Origin: Nitrosomonas communis
Lineage (GTDB): Bacteria; Pseudomonadota; Gammaproteobacteria; Burkholderiales; Nitrosomonadaceae
Assembly (NCBI RefSeq): GCF_024102715.1
Contig: NZ_JAGFJM010000081.1
Span: 1-64,000, forward strand
Reading direction: 5' to 3'
Length of the DNA stretch: 64,000 bases
Shown here in pieces: positions 38,958 through 47,032 of this stretch. The stretch's first letter is position 1; each line of letters starts with the position of its first letter. The notes under the pieces are model-generated. The model was given only the letters and a program-made list of their open reading frames with translations, was not told the DNA's origin and did not search any database. A program made the position numbers and the translations under genes.

Positions 38958-39641
38958 ATGTATGAGAGCGAAAACGCATTCGAATTCAATCCTGAAATGA
39001 GCAGTTTTGAGAGCGAACAATACGAGAACGAGCAATTTGAGAATGAGCAATTCGAGCAATTCGAGTTTGAGGAAGCAGAGTGGGGCGAAGTATTTAACGA
39101 GAGCGAGGTGATGGAGTTGACTGCCGAGCTTATGGAAGTCACCAACGAAGAAGAGCTCGATCTCTTTCTAGGCAAATTAATCAAGAAGGCGGGGAGCGCC
39201 CTCAAGAAGGTGGTGAAATCTCCCATCGGTCGGGCGGTAGGAGGAGTGCTCAAGGGCGTTGCTAAAAAAGCCTTGCCGATTGCGGGTGGTGCCCTGGGTG
39301 GCTTTGTCGGTGGACCGTTGGGTGCCAAGATTGGCAGTGGTCTTGCTTCAGCAGCAGGCAAGGCGCTGGGACTTGAACTTGAAGCATTGAGTCAGGAAGA
39401 CCGCGAATTCGAAGGTGGCAAACAATTCGTTCGCTTCGCTGCTAACACCGTTAAAAATGCAGTTTCAGCGCCCGCTTCCATTGATCCACGGCGTGCTGCC
39501 CAAGCTGCAGCCACTAAAGCCGCACAGAAATATGCACCTGTTTTGCTAGGTGCGGGTGCGGGAACGAGTGCATCGATGGGCAAGAGCCGGAGTGGCCGAT
39601 GGATTCGGCGAGGCCGCAACATCATTATTCTCAATGCCTGA
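38958..39641 (+). CDS. Acidic/glycine-zipper 'GRW-RRG' protein, first copy
   Basis: I recognise no named family. The 227-residue product starts at ATG 38958, 10 bases after GGAGG. Residues 1-50 are extremely acidic (repeated E-N-E-Q-F-E units). Residues 51-72 form a helix (MELTAELMEV, EEELDLFLGKL). Residues 73-105 are Lys/Gly-rich and amphipathic (KKAGSALKKVVKSPIGRAVG). Residues 106-140 form a glycine-zipper-like membrane-active segment (AGGALGGFVGGPLGAKIGSG). Residues 141-195 are an Ala-rich helix with QFVRFA. The end is a basic beta-like tail, SGRWIRRGRNIIILNA. There is no Sec signal. Two relatives follow: 39,681-40,367 and the domain in 45,059-47,032. The acidic front could mask the cationic core, as in pro-forms of membrane-lytic peptides; that is an inference. 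Confidence 0.82.
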   Translation: MYESENAFEFNPEMSSFESEQYENEQFENEQFEQFEFEEAEWGEVFNESEVMELTAELMEVTNEEELDLFLGKLIKKAGSALKKVVKSPIGRAVGGVLKGVAKKALPIAGGALGGFVGGPLGAKIGSGLASAAGKALGLELEALSQEDREFEGGKQFVRFAANTVKNAVSAPASIDPRRAAQAAATKAAQKYAPVLLGAGAGTSASMGKSRSGRWIRRGRNIIILNA

Positions 39642-39680
39642 ACAACCCCCAGCAATGCATTTCTCGAGGAGGATCACACC

Positions 39681-40367
39681 ATGCACGATATTGACCGTAC
39701 TACCCTGGAAGCCAACTCTGAGCTGGAAAATTATGAATATGAACAATACGAAGACGGCGAAACCGAATGGGGCGCTGAAACAGGTGTTTTTAGTGAAGCG
39801 GAAGCCATGGAGCTCGCTGCTGAGCTATTGGAGGTCAATAGCGAAGCGGAGTTGGAGCAATTTTTGGGCAGCCTCATTAAAAGGGTTGGCCGGGCTGCGG
39901 GCCAGTTTATCAAATCGCCGGTAGGCCAACAGCTCGGCGGGCTCTTGAAAGGCGCAGCCAAAAAAGCCCTGCCCATGGTGGGCAGTGCCATCGGCGGCTA
40001 TTTTGGTGGCAGTAGCGGTGCCAAAATCGGCAGTCAGGTTGCGTCCACTGCAGGCCGAATCTTTGGTTTGGAATTGGAAGGGTTAAGTCTGGAAGACCAG
40101 GAATACGAGGTCGCAAAAAGATTTGTTCAATTTGCCGGCACGGCAGCCAAAAAAGCAGCCTCCGCGCCACCCACGTCGAATCCGAGAGCGGTGGCGCAAT
40201 CGGCCGTGCTGGCCGCCGCTCGTCAACTCGCGCCAGGTCTGGTCAGTGGCGCCCCTGCCGTCACGCCTGGCGGTGCAATGGGGACAGCTTGTCCCTCTTG
40301 CGGACGCGGCGCAAAGAGCGGCCGCTGGCTGCGTCGTGGCAACAAAATCATTTTGTTTGGAGCTTGA
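39681..40367 (+). CDS. Acidic/glycine-zipper 'GRW-RRG' protein, second copy
   Basis: This is a tandem paralogue of the gene before it, 228 residues long, with the same domain order. An acidic start (residues 1-45) is followed by the MELAAELLEV and AELEQFLGSL helix. Then come a cationic stretch with FIKSPVGQQLGGLLKG, a glycine-rich IGGYFGGSSGAKIGS segment (103-118), LELEGLSLEDQEYE, KRFVQFAGTAAKKAA, and the tail SGRWLRRGNKIILFGA. It differs by a CPSCG pair at 204-208, possibly a metal or redox site. A GAGGAGG-type site precedes ATG 39681. It lies 39 bases after copy one and 5 bases before the metalloprotease-like gene. Confidence 0.82.
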   Translation: MHDIDRTTLEANSELENYEYEQYEDGETEWGAETGVFSEAEAMELAAELLEVNSEAELEQFLGSLIKRVGRAAGQFIKSPVGQQLGGLLKGAAKKALPMVGSAIGGYFGGSSGAKIGSQVASTAGRIFGLELEGLSLEDQEYEVAKRFVQFAGTAAKKAASAPPTSNPRAVAQSAVLAAARQLAPGLVSGAPAVTPGGAMGTACPSCGRGAKSGRWLRRGNKIILFGA

Positions 40368-40372
40368 CCATC

Positions 40373-41701
40373 ATGGCCGCCGTTTCCTACGCCACATGGA
40401 TGCTCGAGCAGGAAGCTCGCGCCTTAATGACCCGATTGAAACGCATCAAGCCTTTCGCATTGCATGAAACGATGGTGCCGGCGGCGGCTATTTTACCAGC
40501 AGCACAAATCAGTATTGAGCAACATCTCACAAAAGGCCGGCGGGAACTCAGAAGATTGATTGAGCGCTATATCCGCTGGTTGCATAGCCCCTCTGCTCAA
40601 AGCGCCAGCCCAGCGCAAGCGCAGCGACTGTTTTCGCTTCTGCGGCTCAGATTCAATACCGTGTTGACCCAGTTTGATTTATTCAACGATGTGTTGACGC
40701 AACGCAGCGAACATGAAACCGGCGTTTGGCTTTCTGGACTCGATGTCGTTTCTGCCGATGCTCTGACACTACCGGGTCATTATTACGATGTGCCTCCTGT
40801 CATCTGCTATCTTGATCGTGGTGCCGGAGCCGCTATCCGACGCGCACGAACGCGCTTGCCAGGCGGTGGTGAAAATCCGGTCGCGGTGATACGCGTGCCG
40901 CGCGAACGGATGATTGGCAGCGGTATCGCCTCTTCGCTGATTCACGAGGTCGGTCATCAGGCTGCCGCTCTGCTCAATCTGGTGAATTCACTGCAGCCCG
41001 TTCTGCAGGGAATGCAACGCGGTAGCGGCTCGCATAGCGCCATCTGGTCGTTATGGGAGCGGTGGATTTCCGAGATCGTGGCTGATCTTTGGTCGGTTGC
41101 GCGGATCGGCATCGCTTCTACCCTGGGCCTCATGGGCGTGGTCAGCTTGCCACGTGCCTTCGTGTTTCATTTGAATCGGGATGATCCGCACCCTCCTCCC
41201 TGGATTCGCGTCAAGCTGAGTTGCGCCATAGGCGAAGCGCTCTATCCCCATCCGCAATGGGAACGCTTAACTAGGCTGTGGGAGGCGTTTTACCCGCTAA
41301 GTGGGCTGGGCGCCGCACAACGGCGGAACTATGACGCCTTGCAGGCAACGTTACCAGGCTTGGTCGCACTATTGATCAACCACCGACCCAAATGCCTGCG
41401 GGGCCGCAGTCTGGCTGAAGCCTTGCAGGTGCGCAACCGTCAACCGCAGCATCTTCAAGCGCTTTTCCGGCTCTGGCAGCAAGATCCTTCGAAAATGTAC
41501 CGTGCCCCGCCTACCTTGGTCTTTGCCGTGATCGGCCAGGCGCGTGCTGACGGTCGCCTGAGCCCGGAACAGGAAAGCACCATTCTGGGTAAATTGCTGA
41601 CCCACTGGGCACTCAGCAGCACCTTGCAAACAGCCGCAGACTGCTCCAGACAAGACTGGAGACACGAAACACCGGAGTTTAAATTGGCAATCAAATATTG
41701 A
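40373..41701 (+). CDS. HEVGH metalloprotease-like protein
   Basis: This 442-residue protein has no signal peptide and no family I can name. Residues 183-197 (SGIASSLIHEVGHQA) contain the zinc-protease signature H-E-x-x-H, with the third ligand not obvious. A possible one is the E in WISEIVADLWS about 45 residues on, as in gluzincin-type E-x2-A-D patterns. The rest is mostly helical and Arg/Leu-rich. ATG 40373 lies 5 bases after the previous stop and starts where the sequence becomes regular; a longer frame from 40289 only overlaps the previous gene. It is probably a peptidase acting on the neighbouring proteins. Confidence 0.75.
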   Translation: MAAVSYATWMLEQEARALMTRLKRIKPFALHETMVPAAAILPAAQISIEQHLTKGRRELRRLIERYIRWLHSPSAQSASPAQAQRLFSLLRLRFNTVLTQFDLFNDVLTQRSEHETGVWLSGLDVVSADALTLPGHYYDVPPVICYLDRGAGAAIRRARTRLPGGGENPVAVIRVPRERMIGSGIASSLIHEVGHQAAALLNLVNSLQPVLQGMQRGSGSHSAIWSLWERWISEIVADLWSVARIGIASTLGLMGVVSLPRAFVFHLNRDDPHPPPWIRVKLSCAIGEALYPHPQWERLTRLWEAFYPLSGLGAAQRRNYDALQATLPGLVALLINHRPKCLRGRSLAEALQVRNRQPQHLQALFRLWQQDPSKMYRAPPTLVFAVIGQARADGRLSPEQESTILGKLLTHWALSSTLQTAADCSRQDWRHETPEFKLAIKY

Positions 41702-41727
41702 GCATTAAGTTTATTAAGGAGAAGTCC

Positions 41728-43896
41728 ATGTCTACAAAAAATACACAGTTGGGCGAAGTGACCATTTTGGTAACCGCTGACGACCCCAAAATCCAAAATA
41801 CCCCAATAAGAAATGCTCGAGTTACCCTTCAAAGTAAAGAAAGCGGAGGGCAAACTCGGCAGAGATCTAGAACGAAAGAAAACGTCGGAGAATATTCGGA
41901 TGATTCTTCTTGTGAAGAAAAGATTTTTTATAGGAAAGAAACGAATGAAGATGCTCTCGCCATTTTTGAAGTACCTGCTGGCGACTATGAAATCTGTTGT
42001 GAAGCTTTTGAAGTTTGCTCTAAACCAGAGATCATCACGGTTACCCCGGGAAACTGCATCACCAAAACAATAGTCGTCCCATTAAGGTTTAACATTGAAT
42101 GGGGAGCTCTCACAGAAGACTGCCAAGGATCAGAATTTAACGCTTGTGCTCAGGCTGATGAGGGAACGACGTGGATTTTCAGAGCTTCAGCAGCAGTACA
42201 ACCGGGAAACCGGGTATTCAGATGGACAACAAGTGGCGGTAGTTTTTATGAATCGGATACCACACGGGATATAGTGCATCTCAATACCCGTGGGCATGTT
42301 GGTGAAACGAAGGTCAGTGTCACAATGAGTGAAATAGGAAGTGCTTCCACTACCTTGGCAGCAACTGTCTTCTCAAAGCGGTCACCCATAACCAATGTTG
42401 GAGGCAATCTTAACGTCTCGCTGACGCGCACGGAGACCTCTTTCACGGAAGACACCGCGTTTTGGACAGGTATCCGTAATAGCACCGATGCACTCTCGTT
42501 CAATAATTATCTTCGTTTCATGGATTGGATTTTTTGCGGTGGGGAGCCTCCAAATTCAGAAAACAGTCCAGAATATAGCTTTGAAGATGGGCGTTTTCCT
42601 AAGAAGCAAATAGAATACGTTCGCCTGCAAAAGCAACGCTTCCTTTCCTTTACCGATTCTGATACCTATCGCGTCGTGAAGGCGGCTACCGAAGCCTTCG
42701 TGATGGTCAATTGCGGCGTCCAGCAGGAGCCGTTACCTTTTGATCTGAATTCGAATCGCCCAAATCGTGATGATGCCTATCTCGATCGCAGGGATTTACC
42801 CATTCCAGACGTGGGATTGAGCAACGCTTTCGGTCAATATCTCGTACCCGTAAATGGCGACAAAACCCTGCCTTATCTCGCGGTTATTCGCCGAAAATTA
42901 CCAGATATTCCCATCAAGACAACCGTGTTCGAAAACGCCACTCCGAGAAATTTCGGAGTTGAACAAGCTGAAATACTCGATAATTGCTTCGGGATATTGC
43001 AAGACAAGCTTGCCAACCCTTGCTTGCTGGAGCTCATCTGGTCTTACTGGCACGAAGAAGGCATGCTGGTACAAACGATGAACGCCCTCTCTCGACGCTT
43101 CCAGAACATACGCTCGTCTGCCAAAGACCCGCTCGCCAATCTGGAGATGGATCCCTTGCGCCCGCTTAACAATCTGCTATGGAGCTACATTCAGGATGAG
43201 CAACATCGGCTGACGATTAATCGCCGCAACTACGAGTACGATCATCATTACGGTCTGCGGCTGGAAGGCAAGGCGGTGCAGGATTTTCGCCCGGTAGACA
43301 CACGCTCGAAATTCCTGGAAGCTTTCCACCACTTGTTGCGCTTGTGCACCGTGTTCTATAAGCAGGATGACGATACCACAGTCAAGGCCGATGCCTTCCC
43401 GGTGCTCAATGCCCTCAAGGAAGTGCATTTGATCCTTTCCCAGGGCGCGCATAACCAGTTCGGCGATTTGCCGTCGACTTCCCGTATCGAAATGCTGATG
43501 CAGCAGTGGCTACTCGCCAGACCCGAATTCCGGGAATTGCTGCCGACCCGCATCATGGTGGCTTACCCTGAACCCTGGATGGATCGTGTCGATGCGATGA
43601 AGAAACTGCAGGGATGGACCGACACCAGTGTATTGCACTTCCGTAACCTGGGCATGTTCGGCGAGCAGCTATTGCTTTCCATCCGCTGGGGTCACTGGAG
43701 CGATGAATTCGAGCCGGTGAAGGCGCTCAATTGGGCACGGTTCTTCCGTCCGCAGGCGCAGGGCTACATCCATGCTTACCGAGCCGCAACGGGCGTGGAT
43801 CTGTCGGCTGATCCGACGGTGAATGCGCGCGTGGATTCCACTTTGCCATCGGTGTTGTTGCAGAGGCGGCTGGCAAGCCAACAGCGGGTAAGTTGA
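41728..43896 (+). CDS. 722-residue protein with Ig-like N-terminus, unknown
   Basis: The product starts at ATG 41728 behind AAGGAGAAG. Residues 5-125 look like a carboxypeptidase-regulatory or transthyretin-type beta sandwich (VTILVTADDP, NARVTLQSKE, AIFEVPAGDYEICCEAFE). Residues 126-230 look like a second Ig-like domain (WIFRASAAVQPGNRVFRWTT). Residues 240-720 are a large, mostly helical region of unknown fold with NLLWSYIQDEQHRLTINRR, YEYDHHYGLRL and a Trp-rich end. There is no signal peptide. To the eye the first half of the gene is clearly more A+T-rich than the second (the change is near 43,000), so the gene may be a mosaic. Confidence 0.75.
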   Translation: MSTKNTQLGEVTILVTADDPKIQNTPIRNARVTLQSKESGGQTRQRSRTKENVGEYSDDSSCEEKIFYRKETNEDALAIFEVPAGDYEICCEAFEVCSKPEIITVTPGNCITKTIVVPLRFNIEWGALTEDCQGSEFNACAQADEGTTWIFRASAAVQPGNRVFRWTTSGGSFYESDTTRDIVHLNTRGHVGETKVSVTMSEIGSASTTLAATVFSKRSPITNVGGNLNVSLTRTETSFTEDTAFWTGIRNSTDALSFNNYLRFMDWIFCGGEPPNSENSPEYSFEDGRFPKKQIEYVRLQKQRFLSFTDSDTYRVVKAATEAFVMVNCGVQQEPLPFDLNSNRPNRDDAYLDRRDLPIPDVGLSNAFGQYLVPVNGDKTLPYLAVIRRKLPDIPIKTTVFENATPRNFGVEQAEILDNCFGILQDKLANPCLLELIWSYWHEEGMLVQTMNALSRRFQNIRSSAKDPLANLEMDPLRPLNNLLWSYIQDEQHRLTINRRNYEYDHHYGLRLEGKAVQDFRPVDTRSKFLEAFHHLLRLCTVFYKQDDDTTVKADAFPVLNALKEVHLILSQGAHNQFGDLPSTSRIEMLMQQWLLARPEFRELLPTRIMVAYPEPWMDRVDAMKKLQGWTDTSVLHFRNLGMFGEQLLLSIRWGHWSDEFEPVKALNWARFFRPQAQGYIHAYRAATGVDLSADPTVNARVDSTLPSVLLQRRLASQQRVS

Positions 43897-43907
43897 GATG
43901 CGCCGCC

Positions 43908-45035
43908 ATGATCAACTTTACCTCGGCCCTCTACCTTGGATTGCACCACCCGAGCCGGCTGCTGCAGCCCTGGCAGCAGCTCACCTTGGGTGTGCCGGCT
44001 GCACTGGCCGAGCCGCCCGGCGCCGAGGAATTCGCTCAGAAACTGGCACGGTTACAGGGTTGCGAGCGAGGCGTGCTGATGCCTTCTACCTTGCATCTCT
44101 TCTGGGACTTATTCGGGATGTTGTGCCAGCAGCCGGTAACGTTGTATCTGGACGAGGGAACCTATGCGATTGCCCGCTGGGGGATGGAGCGTTTAAGCGC
44201 AAGAGGGGTGGCTGTTCACCCCTTTCGCCACCACGATGCCAATGCGCTTTTATCGAAAATTACGCTTCAGGCGCGTAACAGGAAATATCCGGTGGTGGTC
44301 GCCAATGGCTTCTGTCCCGCATGTGGCACGGCAGCGCCTATCGGTGACTATCTGGAAATTGTCAGGCGTTTTGGCGGCCTGCTGGTTCTGGACGATACGC
44401 AGGCGCTCGGCATCTTGGGAGAAGCACCCGCAGTGTACGGCCCCTACGGTCATGGCGGGGGAGGTGTTTTGCGTTGGAGTGGGCATTTCGGCCCGGACAT
44501 CCTGGTGGGTTCTTCTCTGGCCAAAGGATTGGGCGTGCCAGTGGCAGTGCTCACAGGGAGTGAACGTTTGCTCAGGCGCTTTGCAGTCGCAAGCGACACG
44601 CGTGTCCATAGCAGTCCGCCTTCGGTGGCCGTTATTCAAGCCGCTGCCCATGCGCTGGCCGTCAACCGACTTCAGGGCAATCTGCTGAGACGAAGGCTGG
44701 CACAGCGGATCGGACAATTCCGCAAAGGATTGGCACACATTGGATGGTCTTCCACGGGTGGCTGGTTTCCGGTGCAGACCCTGCGTGGCATCGCGGGGAA
44801 AGCGGCGATACGGCTGCATCAGCGTCTTTCTCAGTGGGGTGTTCAAACCATATTGGCACGGCCACGCCATGACAGAGAAGCCCATCTGAGTTTTTTGCTC
44901 ACGGCGCGGCATCGTGAAAGGGAGATTGAGCGATGTATAGACATGCTGGACACATTGGCCCATGAGGCCAAAATGCCAATAAACAACGAACAACTTAAGG
45001 GACAGTCAGCTTCGGCCTGTCAGTCAAGAGGGTGA
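43908..45035 (+). CDS. PLP-dependent alpha-oxoamine synthase-like enzyme
   Basis: This 375-residue fold-type I PLP enzyme resembles the KBL/BioF/serine palmitoyltransferase group. Landmarks are LYLDEGTYAIARWGMERL, the PLP-ring aspartate in LLVLDDTQALGILGE, and the Schiff-base lysine in DILVGSSLAKGLGVPVAVL. This would join an amino acid to an acyl-CoA, or act as a related transferase; the substrate is unknown. ATG 43908 (MINFTSALYLG) is preferred over an upstream TTG at 43893. It lies 11 bases after the previous gene. Finding it between the protease-like and membrane-active genes is unusual, and it may modify a product or make a small molecule. Confidence 0.82.
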   Translation: MINFTSALYLGLHHPSRLLQPWQQLTLGVPAALAEPPGAEEFAQKLARLQGCERGVLMPSTLHLFWDLFGMLCQQPVTLYLDEGTYAIARWGMERLSARGVAVHPFRHHDANALLSKITLQARNRKYPVVVANGFCPACGTAAPIGDYLEIVRRFGGLLVLDDTQALGILGEAPAVYGPYGHGGGGVLRWSGHFGPDILVGSSLAKGLGVPVAVLTGSERLLRRFAVASDTRVHSSPPSVAVIQAAAHALAVNRLQGNLLRRRLAQRIGQFRKGLAHIGWSSTGGWFPVQTLRGIAGKAAIRLHQRLSQWGVQTILARPRHDREAHLSFLLTARHREREIERCIDMLDTLAHEAKMPINNEQLKGQSASACQSRG

Positions 45036-45058
45036 CCCACATCTTTAAGAGGTGAATC

Positions 45059-47032
45059 ATGAATCAAGAATTCAGCTTTGAAACGATACCTTTGATACCT
45101 TTCGAAATCGAACCCGAATTCCAGAACGAACTATTCGAAGAGGAAAGCGAACGGGGGCGGCGGGGCGTTTATGGGGGCGGGCGTCGATACAGCGGCTCGC
45201 GCGCTCGGCTGGGATTGCGCCCGAAAGGAGTCAAACGCCCACCGACTGCAAGGCCTCGACCAATCCGCCTTCCGGTCTCAAGGCCTAAACCAATCTTGAG
45301 GGGACGTCGGCGGCCGTGGGGGATAATGCGTGAACCTTATGGTATCGTAAGCGAGCCCTATCCGATTGAACCGGTACCGTTTGGCTCGGAGCGAGTGCGC
45401 TGGCTGCAAGACTGTCTGAATCAGGTGCTGGGCACGCAATTGCCGGTGACAGGCACCATGGGACCGGAAACGCGCAGCGCCGTCAGGAGCTTTCAACGGC
45501 AGCAAGGCCTCAGGGCAACCGGTATTGCCGGTCCCGATACCGAAGAGGCGTTGAGGTCCGCTTGCGAAAGGCGGGGTGGCCAGCCGTCAGCGGAGGAAAT
45601 GGAGTTCGATGCAGGTTACGAAGGCGAATGGCTGGAAATGGAATTGCCTGTAGACTTTCAAACCAATTTTCAAACGCTCGTGCGCCGCATGAAAGCAAAA
45701 CACCAGGCATTATGGGATAGCGGACGATGTTATCCATTGTCGCAATGGAACAGTGCACCTCAGCAAGGGGGAGTATATCTTCTCATTTTCCGCAGTCGCT
45801 CGCCCAGTGGCCACATTGGTTATGTCGGCGAGACCGGCAATCTTTATGTACGGATGGGTGTACATCACCGGCAAATAAGATCCCATGGTCTCGACCCAGA
45901 TAATTATGCTTTCTGTTGGTATCCAACACCCCGACACAAATCGATCGAAGAGAGTATCCGGTCAACTTTGAACCCAACGGGCCTGGTCACCAATCAGCGA
46001 GAGCTCGAAATAGCGCTGGAAAGCCCCTTCAGCGAAGTGGAAGAAATCGAACTCGCTGCGGAATTGTTATCGATTTCCAGCGAGGAAGAGCTGGATCAGT
46101 TTCTCGGCAAGCTGTTCAAGGGAATAGGCAGGGGCATCAAGAAAGCGGGTCGCTTCATCGGCAAACGCGTGCTGCCTGTACTGGGCAGAGGGCTGAAAAC
46201 CCTGGCAAAGGCAGCACTCCCGGTCGCGGGCAAAGTATTGGGCTCCTTTATTCCAATACCGGGCGTCGGCACGGCGATCGGTGGTGCTGTGGGATCAGCG
46301 CTGAGCAAAGCACTGGAACTTGAAGTCAGTGGCTTGAACGCGGAAGAAGCAGAATTGGAAAGGGCACGGCGCTTTGTCCGTATTGCAGGCACAGCGATCC
46401 GCCAGGCAGCCTTGTCATCGCCCGACATCGACGCGGAGCTCGTCGTTAATGAAGCGATTATGAGTGCGGCTCGGAAACATCTGCCTTATCTCCACTTGAG
46501 TGAATCCAAACAATTAGGGATGCCCGGCACAGCGCAACAAGGCCGATGGCTGCGCCGTGGTGACAAGATCGTTGTATTGGGAGCATCGAAGAACAACATG
46601 ATGAATTCCGTCCCATCGCAAGATTTCTCGAGTGGATTGAAAGAAGTAGACATGCTGGATGAATTCGAGCTGGAATCTCCATTCAGTGCGTTCGATGCAG
46701 AAAGCAGTACCGGCGAACTCGAAACACACCGTGACCAGAAAAATTGGTACTATTTCGACGCCTGGTTACGTCCGACGAAGGGTAATGTTCGACGTCTCCA
46801 GGAACAGGGTCCTTCACTTATGACGGCGACGAATGCGAAAAACTTTTGCCAAGGCATGTGTCAGAAATTTACTGGACCCTCTAGTGGGTTGAACGGAACA
46901 GTCGTCACGCGTTGCTGGGTATGGCTTCCGCAGTCCAAAAAATGGAGTCCTTGCAAACGCACCAGTATGAGCGGGACTGGATCGTTCTCGTGCGGAGTGT
47001 TCTGCTCTGACGAGACTCCGGAGCTGAAATGA
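45059..47032 (+). CDS. Modular protein: PG-binding, GIY-YIG-like, glycine-zipper and Cys-rich parts
   Basis: This 657-residue protein has the following order. Residues 1-100 are an acidic, then Arg/Pro-rich disordered head. About 108-170 form a peptidoglycan-binding-1 type domain (VRWLQDCLNQVLG, TRSAVRSFQRQQGL). About 237-320 form a GIY-YIG-like fold with GGVYLLIF, HIGYVGETGNLYVRM and an E-E before the TNQRE. About 327-509 form a full relative of the two glycine-zipper proteins upstream, ending QGRWLRRGDKIVVLGA. A Cys-rich tail (about 555-650) follows. The motif LESPFS flanks the zipper domain on both sides (residues 320-325 and 538-543). No Sec signal is seen. The shape recalls a toxin with wall-targeting and nuclease-like parts, but activity is not shown. 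Confidence 0.8.
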   Translation: MNQEFSFETIPLIPFEIEPEFQNELFEEESERGRRGVYGGGRRYSGSRARLGLRPKGVKRPPTARPRPIRLPVSRPKPILRGRRRPWGIMREPYGIVSEPYPIEPVPFGSERVRWLQDCLNQVLGTQLPVTGTMGPETRSAVRSFQRQQGLRATGIAGPDTEEALRSACERRGGQPSAEEMEFDAGYEGEWLEMELPVDFQTNFQTLVRRMKAKHQALWDSGRCYPLSQWNSAPQQGGVYLLIFRSRSPSGHIGYVGETGNLYVRMGVHHRQIRSHGLDPDNYAFCWYPTPRHKSIEESIRSTLNPTGLVTNQRELEIALESPFSEVEEIELAAELLSISSEEELDQFLGKLFKGIGRGIKKAGRFIGKRVLPVLGRGLKTLAKAALPVAGKVLGSFIPIPGVGTAIGGAVGSALSKALELEVSGLNAEEAELERARRFVRIAGTAIRQAALSSPDIDAELVVNEAIMSAARKHLPYLHLSESKQLGMPGTAQQGRWLRRGDKIVVLGASKNNMMNSVPSQDFSSGLKEVDMLDEFELESPFSAFDAESSTGELETHRDQKNWYYFDAWLRPTKGNVRRLQEQGPSLMTATNAKNFCQGMCQKFTGPSSGLNGTVVTRCWVWLPQSKKWSPCKRTSMSGTGSFSCGVFCSDETPELK

